DNA from: SIG440 sp045648175
GTDB lineage: Bacteria; Bacillota; Clostridia; Monoglobales; Monoglobaceae
Length of the DNA: 29,845 nucleotides
NCBI GenBank assembly: GCA_045648175.1
Contig: JAZRNN010000071.1
Span: forward strand, 1 to 29,845
Reading direction: 5' to 3'
The number at the start of each line of letters is the position of its first letter. The stretch's first letter is position 1. Below the pieces are notes generated by a model. The model saw only the letters and a list, made by a program, of their open reading frames with translations. It was not told where the DNA came from and did not search any database. The position numbers were made by a program, and so were the translations under genes. Positions 16,979-24,588 of the stretch are shown here, piece by piece.

Positions 16979-19900
16979 AAGAAAATACTTTGTTCTATGT
17001 TTCTTGCGGCGTTGATTATTTTTGGTGCAACCACCTGCTTAGCGGCAGAACAAGATGCTTATCTTATATATAAAAATGCCGAATTTGAAGATCACAAGGT
17101 TGGTGATGTGCCGGCAGGCTTTGCTTGGCATTACTATGACGGCTACGGATTTGACAGTCAGGAGGAAGATCGCATTACCGCACTTGAAAACACAGAAATT
17201 GTGAACATTGAAAAAGACGGCAACAGCGAAAATCAGGCTATAAAATTCAGTGCCGACACAAACGAAGAAACGTACAATTTCAGCGAAATACAGAACCAAA
17301 GCTCTGCACGAGCTATCTTCTCGTATTATCCTATGAAGGAGAACGGTGTTATCAGCTTCTCTTTCAGGGCTGAAGATTCAACGAAGGAAAAATTGGTTAC
17401 TATTGGCAGCAATGCAACCACAGTCCGTGAAATAACCTATGTGGATGTTAATGGCACGAACGATGATTTGGGTAGCACATACAAACAAATCTTTAAAATC
17501 TGCAAAGGTAAGGCATATTATGTCGGCAACGGTACAGTAGAACTTGGAGCTGTGGCAAACGATACTTGGTATGATATTGATTTCGTTGTCAATATCAAAA
17601 AAGGTAAAGGAATGGTTTACTTTAACGGCACAGCAAAAGAGGTATTTTTGCCTGAAAACACAACCAACATTTACGAAGTGAGATTTTATCTGCCGGGAAC
17701 CAAGGGAGACGTATGGTACATTGACGACCTTCGCATTTACGAAGCTGACTCGGTGCTTGATGACGAAACACTTGATGCTCAGTGGAACAGCTATAAAAGC
17801 AGCTCATTCTACACAGGTTACGAGTTTGAAGGCGGCCGTGCAGCTAACTATGACTATATGGCATTTCTCAAGTGCAACGGTAAAAGATTTACAATCATCA
17901 ACACCAACAAAATATTCGATGGCAGCAATATGCACAAGATGTCTGCAAAAATCTACTATCAGGACGATATGCTTATGCTCCCGATAGCAGACGTGGCAGA
18001 AGCCCTTGGCGCCGAGGTTGAGGTAAGCAACGTCAACGGTGCAATTACAGTTACCTATGACGGCTTGACCTATATGTTTGTTCCCGGCTCGAATGTGTAC
18101 AACATAGGCGGCAAGCCCGCAAAGCTGCTTTATCCCGTGACAAGCAACGGATGTATGCAAAGCGATGTATTGCTGCACTTCCTAAATGCTGAATATTCAA
18201 TCGACAGAGATATACTGTGGTTTGACAAGCCCAACGAATTTGACTGGCATATGCCCCTAAGCTCAAGTGGTACAGAACTTACCGGCACATCAAGCTATTC
18301 GTTGTCAGAAAACATCTACAAGCGTATTCTGCATATGATTTTATATGATCGTCCTACAGATGAAGATATTGCAAAAGCAATGAAAACCACGCATCCTCGT
18401 ATTGAATTTACATCTGAATCTCTTGCTGATATAATGTCAAAAAGGTCATCCGATTCCGAGCTTGAATCATTCGTTCAAGCACAGATAACGGCTGCAAATG
18501 CCGTTCTTGCCAAAAAGCAGAAAACCGATGCTTCAGGCGATCTGCTATACTATGCCAACGGCGAGCCTATTTATGAAGGTGACTATACATACGACATAGG
18601 CGATGGCAAGCGTATCTCATTTGGGGGCGTTGGCACGGATGTCGGAAATCTGGCAAAGGGCTATTTACTTTCGACAGATAAAAGCAAAAAGAAAGAATAC
18701 AAAACAAGAATTATGCACCATATGACATATATGGGAGACGAAAACCTGTTTAAAGACTGGGCTATTTATTGCAACAGCGGTCTTAGCACGGGTGCTATGG
18801 CTTATGGCTTTGCATATGCTATCGACTGGGTTGACTGGTCAGCTACCGAACGTGCAAAACTTGAGGAAATGTGCAGGCGCAATATTTTGGACCATGCACT
18901 CCACGCATATACTTGTACACTTGACCATCCCGCACAAACCTCGCATCACAAGTTTGCATACGACAAAGGTAACCAGCCACTTATCACCAATGGCGGTATA
19001 TTGGCACTGGCAATTTCTTTGTATGAGTGTAAACCTGAATATTACACCGATATAATACGTGGGGCACTTCGTGCAATCGAGTGCGGTACAATCGAATACT
19101 TCCCCAATGGTGCGTATGAAGAAGGTATCTCGTACTGGCGTTATGCCTCCGAGTATTTGCCAACAGTTCTTAAAAGTCTTGAAACCTCAATGAACACAAC
19201 CTGGAGTATTACGGACGTTCCCGGTGTTATGGAAACTGCTTACTTCCCCTTTATGATGTCAGGCAGAACAAACTCAGACGCCTATGCCTTTGGCGATGGT
19301 AAGCCCGAACATGCAGATACAGCGTTGATGATGTATGCGGCAAGCAAAAATGGCGACAAGTCTCTTGCTGAATACCGCAAGAACTATCAGAAATCAGTAG
19401 GCATGTCTATACAGGATATTGCCAACTGGGTATCGGATACCGACGGCTACTCAACATTATATGCTGATGATGTATATAATGTTGAAAATTCAACGGTTAT
19501 TATGAAATCAGGCGTTGCCTCCGGTGATACAACAGTTGCATTTCACGGCGGTGCAAACGACGATGGTCACGGACACTTGGATATCGGTAGCTATCAGTTT
19601 GATATGGAGGGTGTGCGCTTTGCGATTGACCTCAATCGTGAGAACTACAACCTGAGAGATACGGGTCATTACAATATGGATACCGCAAAAGTGCTTTATC
19701 CCAATGGTGCTCCCTGGACCGGCGGTCACTACTACCGTATCAAGGGCGAAGGCCACAACACAGTTGTTGCCAACCGCAGCGTGATTAATAAAAAAGAAAT
19801 CACTTATGACGCGACAAAAAAGTCGTATAACCGCACAGGAACTTATGATATGAACGGTTCAGCAAAGTCAAAGTTTATTGATATGAAGTTTGGCGATACA

Positions 19901-20431
19901 GAATCTTATGCTATTCTTAATATGACCGAGACAAACGATATATTTGATTGTGCAATCCGAGGAGTTAAGCTGGATAAATCCAAGAAGATGATTATAGTTC
20001 AGGATGACTTCGTGGCAAAAGAACCCACAGACTTTATGTGGTCAATGCATCTTCCTGCGGGTGCAAGTGTTACATTTTCACGAAGCGACAAGCGTGCAAC
20101 TATCAAAGCGGCTAATGGTACAACTATTATTGCTCAAATAGTTGATGGGGACTATAGTTTTGCCAAGCAGAAAGCTGAGTTTGACACAGATTACGGTGTT
20201 TCGCTCAAGCCGGTGCTTGAAACACCAAACGGACCTTGTGTTGCGGGATGTACAGAACATCCCAATCCCGATGAAAAGTGTAGTCCTAATACACCCCAAT
20301 ATGAGAAGCTTGTCATAAAGACTCCTGAGGGCAAAAACGTTTCACGTTTCAAGGTGACAGTTGCGTTTAAGGCAAATTCATCAGATTTACCGAGTACAAG
20401 TATTCCTCTTGAACTTTGGGGAAAGAAATAA
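16976..20431 (+). CDS. Secreted heparinase II/III-family polysaccharide lyase, paralogue 1
   Basis: The 1151-residue protein has a signal peptide (1-24). A concanavalin/laminin-G-like beta domain follows at ~28-256 (ISFSFRAED, WYDIDFVVNI, WYIDDLRIYEA), then a copper-amine-oxidase-N-like domain at ~326-416 (MLPIADVAEALGAEVEV, VYNIGGKPAKLLYPV). The alpha/alpha-toroid lies at ~470-830, with candidate catalytic region HHKFAYDKGNQ and EEGISYWRY (715-723). A C-terminal heparinase II/III beta-sandwich (~835-1151) carries FHGG, the key GHGHLDIGSYQFD (864-876), and GEGHNTVVAN (924-933). Heparinase-type lyases cleave uronic-acid-containing polysaccharides (glycosaminoglycans, alginate and similar) by beta-elimination; the PL family and substrate cannot be settled here. 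The CuAO-N-like module is common in wall-associated Clostridial proteins. The gene lies 42 bp after the solute-binding protein gene. Confidence 0.88.
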   Translation: MKKILCSMFLAALIIFGATTCLAAEQDAYLIYKNAEFEDHKVGDVPAGFAWHYYDGYGFDSQEEDRITALENTEIVNIEKDGNSENQAIKFSADTNEETYNFSEIQNQSSARAIFSYYPMKENGVISFSFRAEDSTKEKLVTIGSNATTVREITYVDVNGTNDDLGSTYKQIFKICKGKAYYVGNGTVELGAVANDTWYDIDFVVNIKKGKGMVYFNGTAKEVFLPENTTNIYEVRFYLPGTKGDVWYIDDLRIYEADSVLDDETLDAQWNSYKSSSFYTGYEFEGGRAANYDYMAFLKCNGKRFTIINTNKIFDGSNMHKMSAKIYYQDDMLMLPIADVAEALGAEVEVSNVNGAITVTYDGLTYMFVPGSNVYNIGGKPAKLLYPVTSNGCMQSDVLLHFLNAEYSIDRDILWFDKPNEFDWHMPLSSSGTELTGTSSYSLSENIYKRILHMILYDRPTDEDIAKAMKTTHPRIEFTSESLADIMSKRSSDSELESFVQAQITAANAVLAKKQKTDASGDLLYYANGEPIYEGDYTYDIGDGKRISFGGVGTDVGNLAKGYLLSTDKSKKKEYKTRIMHHMTYMGDENLFKDWAIYCNSGLSTGAMAYGFAYAIDWVDWSATERAKLEEMCRRNILDHALHAYTCTLDHPAQTSHHKFAYDKGNQPLITNGGILALAISLYECKPEYYTDIIRGALRAIECGTIEYFPNGAYEEGISYWRYASEYLPTVLKSLETSMNTTWSITDVPGVMETAYFPFMMSGRTNSDAYAFGDGKPEHADTALMMYAASKNGDKSLAEYRKNYQKSVGMSIQDIANWVSDTDGYSTLYADDVYNVENSTVIMKSGVASGDTTVAFHGGANDDGHGHLDIGSYQFDMEGVRFAIDLNRENYNLRDTGHYNMDTAKVLYPNGAPWTGGHYYRIKGEGHNTVVANRSVINKKEITYDATKKSYNRTGTYDMNGSAKSKFIDMKFGDTESYAILNMTETNDIFDCAIRGVKLDKSKKMIIVQDDFVAKEPTDFMWSMHLPAGASVTFSRSDKRATIKAANGTTIIAQIVDGDYSFAKQKAEFDTDYGVSLKPVLETPNGPCVAGCTEHPNPDEKCSPNTPQYEKLVIKTPEGKNVSRFKVTVAFKANSSDLPSTSIPLELWGKK

Positions 20432-20456
20432 AAAACTAAAACACGGCACAAACTCT

Positions 20457-20486
20457 TGGTGAAGGTATCAGATGATACCTTCACCA
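20457..20486. repeat. Perfect intercistronic hairpin between the two lyase genes
   Basis: TGGTGAAGGTATCA (20457-20470) and TGATACCTTCACCA (20473-20486) are exact reverse complements; with a 4-base loop the stem is 13 bp, and it can extend outward with a bulge (CTCT with AGAG). No T-tract follows, so it is probably not a terminator. More likely it is a processing or mRNA-stability element, or a binding site. Confidence 0.75.
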
Positions 20487-20556
20487 GAGAGCCGACTATG
20501 ATACACAAGACGTACATTTAGCAAAAACGACATTAAGCAGAATGGAGATATATAAT

Positions 20557-23500
20557 ATGAAAAAATTACTTTGTTCTATGCTTTTGACATTGTTGATTGT
20601 TTTTGGAGCGGTTAACTGCCTGGCAGCTGAAACCGAAGATTATTTTATCTTCCAAAACTACGACTTTGATGACCACAGAATTGGTGAATATCCAAAACTG
20701 TTTGGTTATCACCATTATGATAATGGTTTCTACGGTGAAAGAGCCCAGTGGGCAACTGCTCATGAAAACGCAGAAATTGTCAAAGATGAAAAAGACGGCA
20801 ACAGTGACAATTTAGCAGCAAAACTTAACGTTGACCCGATTGATGACGGCAACGACAGTGTAGCTCGTGTGATGCTGCATTATTATCCAATTAAGGATAA
20901 AGGTGTTATCAGCTTTTCGTTTAAGGTTGATGATTTTAAGGTTGATAAAATCGTTCAGATAAATGGTAATGCCAACACCAGAACAGTAAACTACGCTGAT
21001 AATAAAAATTATTGGAACTTTATCAAAATTTCAAATGAGAAAGTTTATTACAACGGCGACAAAGAGATTGCCTCCGGAATTAAAACAAAAACATGGCACA
21101 GAATTGACTTTAAATTTGACATAGCAACTAAACGTGCTTCAGTCTACTTTGACGGCAAGGAAACCGCTGTGGCATTGCCTGAGAGTGTAAAAAATATCAC
21201 CGAAGTACAGTTTAAATTTCCTTTAATGTTTGATGGCAACAACAGCCCGTTGTATCTTGACGATATTTTGATTTACGAAGCAGACGATTTGGTTGACGAT
21301 GCAATCCTTGACGCACAGTGGAAGAAGTACGAGGATAGTATGTTCTATCCTGGCTATGAGTTTGAAGGTCATCGTGGAATGCTTTATAACTATATGGCAT
21401 TCCGCAAGGCTGAAGGCAAGAAATTCCTTGTTCTCAAGACAGCCAAGATGTTTAACGGCAGTACAATAACAGACTTGCCGGCTAAAACCTACAAAAACGG
21501 CGATGAAATTATGGTTCCCCTTCGTGCTATTGCCGAAGGCTACGGTGCAAAGGTAGGCTGGCAAGAAGTTGGTAATAAGGTTACCATCGAGTATAAGGGC
21601 AAAGTTATGTCAGTTACCCCCGGTGAAAGAATTTATTACCTCAACGGCACACCTTCTAAGCTGCTCTACCCTGTTGAATTGGTTGATGGTGCATCATGTA
21701 TAAGCCTTGATATTCTCTTCAAGTTCTTAGAAAAGCAATATTACCTCGAAGAAGACATACTGTGGTTTGATGAGCCCCGTAAATTTGACTGGAATATGCC
21801 TGTTAACCCAGAAAGCACAACCGGTGCATATTTAGGAACAAACAGTGGCCGTGGCACAGTTGAAAAGGCTATGAACTCTACCATACTGAAAACCTTCCTT
21901 TTTGAAAGACCCAGCGATGAAGAAATCGAAAATGCGATAAAAACATTCTCTCCCAATAATCAGCACCCGCGTATTGAGTTTACGACTGAATCTGTGGCTA
22001 AGATAAAAGAGGGTATGAAGACAGACCCGCATCTTAAATCAATCATAGACGCAGTCATTACCTCTGCTGAAAAGGTGATTGGTTCGTCATTGGTTGTACG
22101 TGGTCTTCACGATGGTAAGCGTTCTGCGTATATCTCTACAGTTGGCGGTTATTGTGAATCATTGGCATTTGGTTATTTGTTCAGTGATGACCCCGAGCAA
22201 AAGGCTCGCTTTAAAGCAGAAATCTGGAGACATTTTACCCACATCAACGATCAGGAGCTCTTCCCTGACTGGCATATGCAGTCAAACTCAGCACTTGACT
22301 GCGGTCAGGGTGTTTACGGCCTTGCGGTAGCATATGACTGGGTTGACTGGACAGATGAAGAACGTCAGATGATGGTTGAAATGTTTAAACGCAACATTAT
22401 GGATGATACCCTGCATGTAATGACATGCCCGCTTTATTATCACAACCACGCAAATGCGTATGGTAACGGTAACCAGGAGCTTATTACTCCCGGTGGATTC
22501 TCACTTCTGGCAACAGTCTTGTATGATGAGGACCCCGAATACTTCAAAGATGTTATCCGCGGCTGCATGATTGGTAGCGAAGGCGGAACTTTTGCATACT
22601 ACCCCGACGGGGAGTATATAGAAGGTATTTCATACTGGCGTTTTGCCGGCACCCACCTCCCGATGATATTAAAGGGGTGGCAGACAGCGTTTGGCACAAG
22701 CTGGGGCAGAACAGATATCCCCGGCGTGCTTGAAACGGCGACATTCCCCTTCCGTATGCGTGGTGCAACCACTGCCTATGCATTTGGTGACGGTAATCCT
22801 GAAGATGCTATTATCCCGCTGTTGACATACTGTGCAGACCAGACAGACAACAAGTCTCTTGCTCAGTACCGAAAAGATACTATGGGTAAGTCAGGCTCCT
22901 GGGTTGACGTTGCAAACTGGGTGTTTGATACAGCAGCCTATAAACAGGGTCTTGAGGTTTATGACACAGATATTATGAATGTCAGCAACTCAACCCTTAT
23001 TCTCAAGACTGGTTGGTCAAAGGCTGATACCACAGTTGCATTCCACGGCGGTACAGCAGGTGACGATCACGGCCACCCGGGTGACCCGGGTTCTGTACAG
23101 TTTGATATGAGCGGTGTGCGCTTTGGTATGGACCTCCCACGTGAAGTATACAACTTGAGAGACCTTGGTCACTATAACAAAAACAGAGTTAGTGAATTCT
23201 GGCCCGAGGGTTATCCTTTAACAGGCGGTCATTACTACAGACTCAAGGGCGAAGGCCACAACGTAGTTGTTGCTAACCGTCAGTATACCAACATTCAAGA
23301 CCCCGAATCTTCTGATTCATACGATTACTATTCAAAAGGTACAACAGAATTTATCAAGACCGAATTCAGTGATGTTTCATCCTTTGGCTGGCTTGATATG
23401 ACAAACATGAATAAAATCTACCAGAGTGCAGTTCGTGGTGTTAAGCTTGATAAGATTAACAACATTATCGAAATTCAGGATGACTTCACCGCAAAAGAAC

Positions 23501-24576
23501 CTACAGACTTCCTGTGGTCAATGCACACGTACGCACAGATTGAAGTTGCTGAAGACGGCAAGTCTGCAATTCTTACACAGAACAATCAGAAAATTAAGGC
23601 AACAATAATCAACGATTGTGACTTTAAGTTTGAGGTTTTGCCTGCAGAATTTGACGAAACATACGGCACAAGGGTAAAACCACAGTTTGAATCACCTAAC
23701 TTTGTGTATGGTAAGGATCACCCCTTCTATCAGACACATAAGCAGGCATGTGATATTAAGCAGGATGCAAGAAAGCTTGCTGTAAGAACTCAAAAGGACA
23801 AAGACATCAAGCACTTCAAGCTGGCAGTAACCTTCCAGCCCTACGTTGAAGGTTATACTCCTGTTGCTGAATACAAGTCACTTGAATTGTGGGAAAACAA
23901 GGATGTTAAGCGTCAGACATTGTCTTCAGTCTCAGTTGACGGCAAACCCCTTGACATATTTGACCGCAACAAGTACAACTATTCGATTGAAACTCTGACT
24001 GAAAAGTCAGCAATTCCTGAAATCACAGCTGTACCCACAGACTCAAGAGTTCAGGTTGAAGTAATGAAGGCAACATCACTTCCCGGTGCTACCAACATTC
24101 TTCTCAAGCAGAACGGCGTTGCAGTAGGACAGTATACAGTTCTTATTAGTCCTATCAACAATACCGAAAAGTTCCACAGCGACAAACAGCTCCCGATTTA
24201 CGCATACGAGGTATCATCCGAGCCTCAGACCGAAAATGGTGTTACGAACCTCTTTGACGGTGACTTCACAACCAAGTTTGCAAGTGACGAACAGGGCGGT
24301 AACGTATTTATCGACCTTGGCAGCGTAATCGAAGGTAAGCTCAAGCTTAACATTGCGTGTCTTAATGGTGACAAACGTACAGAAAACTTCAAGATTGAAT
24401 ACTCCGTTGACGGCGTTAACTTCACCGAAGCATTTAACGGCCACAACAGCGGTACAACCACAGGCTTAGAACAGTTTGATATCTGCAACAAAGCAAGATA
24501 CGTAAGAGTAAGCTTCTACGGCTCCAGCGAGGGTACTTGGGTATCAGTAACAGAACTGTTCGTATCTAAAGAATGA
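20557..24576 (+). CDS. Secreted heparinase II/III-family polysaccharide lyase, paralogue 2, with Ig-like and F5/8C domains
   Basis: The ATG at 20557 is used because the GGAG site (20544-20547) lies between it and the upstream ATG at 20542. The 1339-residue product repeats the architecture of the preceding gene: signal peptide (MKKLLCSML... to NCLAA), laminin-G-like domain ~35-240, CuAO-N-like domain ~310-400, toroid ~470-800 (HNHANAYGNGNQELI, EYIEGISYWRF), and heparinase beta-sandwich ~810-1115 (FHGGTAGDDHGHPGDPGS, GEGHNVVVANR). It then adds a cadherin-like/Ig module (~1120-1200, SVSVDGKPLDIFDRNKYNYS) and a C-terminal F5/8 type C (discoidin, CBM32-like) domain (~1212-1339, VTNLFDGDFTTKFASD, FKIEYSVDGVNF). 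The N-terminal coding sequence and ribosome-site surroundings resemble paralogue 1, pointing to tandem duplication. The HGHLD motif is altered by one extra residue. Confidence 0.88.
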   Translation: MKKLLCSMLLTLLIVFGAVNCLAAETEDYFIFQNYDFDDHRIGEYPKLFGYHHYDNGFYGERAQWATAHENAEIVKDEKDGNSDNLAAKLNVDPIDDGNDSVARVMLHYYPIKDKGVISFSFKVDDFKVDKIVQINGNANTRTVNYADNKNYWNFIKISNEKVYYNGDKEIASGIKTKTWHRIDFKFDIATKRASVYFDGKETAVALPESVKNITEVQFKFPLMFDGNNSPLYLDDILIYEADDLVDDAILDAQWKKYEDSMFYPGYEFEGHRGMLYNYMAFRKAEGKKFLVLKTAKMFNGSTITDLPAKTYKNGDEIMVPLRAIAEGYGAKVGWQEVGNKVTIEYKGKVMSVTPGERIYYLNGTPSKLLYPVELVDGASCISLDILFKFLEKQYYLEEDILWFDEPRKFDWNMPVNPESTTGAYLGTNSGRGTVEKAMNSTILKTFLFERPSDEEIENAIKTFSPNNQHPRIEFTTESVAKIKEGMKTDPHLKSIIDAVITSAEKVIGSSLVVRGLHDGKRSAYISTVGGYCESLAFGYLFSDDPEQKARFKAEIWRHFTHINDQELFPDWHMQSNSALDCGQGVYGLAVAYDWVDWTDEERQMMVEMFKRNIMDDTLHVMTCPLYYHNHANAYGNGNQELITPGGFSLLATVLYDEDPEYFKDVIRGCMIGSEGGTFAYYPDGEYIEGISYWRFAGTHLPMILKGWQTAFGTSWGRTDIPGVLETATFPFRMRGATTAYAFGDGNPEDAIIPLLTYCADQTDNKSLAQYRKDTMGKSGSWVDVANWVFDTAAYKQGLEVYDTDIMNVSNSTLILKTGWSKADTTVAFHGGTAGDDHGHPGDPGSVQFDMSGVRFGMDLPREVYNLRDLGHYNKNRVSEFWPEGYPLTGGHYYRLKGEGHNVVVANRQYTNIQDPESSDSYDYYSKGTTEFIKTEFSDVSSFGWLDMTNMNKIYQSAVRGVKLDKINNIIEIQDDFTAKEPTDFLWSMHTYAQIEVAEDGKSAILTQNNQKIKATIINDCDFKFEVLPAEFDETYGTRVKPQFESPNFVYGKDHPFYQTHKQACDIKQDARKLAVRTQKDKDIKHFKLAVTFQPYVEGYTPVAEYKSLELWENKDVKRQTLSSVSVDGKPLDIFDRNKYNYSIETLTEKSAIPEITAVPTDSRVQVEVMKATSLPGATNILLKQNGVAVGQYTVLISPINNTEKFHSDKQLPIYAYEVSSEPQTENGVTNLFDGDFTTKFASDEQGGNVFIDLGSVIEGKLKLNIACLNGDKRTENFKIEYSVDGVNFTEAFNGHNSGTTTGLEQFDICNKARYVRVSFYGSSEGTWVSVTELFVSKE

Positions 24577-24588
24577 GGTGAATAATTT

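Noticed and set aside
16976..20431. Lipoprotein signal in the lyases (Cys near residue 21)
   Set aside because: The residues before the Cys (ATTC, AVNC) do not make a lipobox; a normal signal peptidase site after CLAA fits better.
20457..20486. Rho-independent terminator between the lyases
   Set aside because: The stem is perfect but no T-tract follows on either strand.
20542..20556. ATG at 20542 as start of the second lyase
   Set aside because: The ribosome binding site GGAG lies inside this stretch, and the paralogue's signal peptide aligns with the ATG at 20557.
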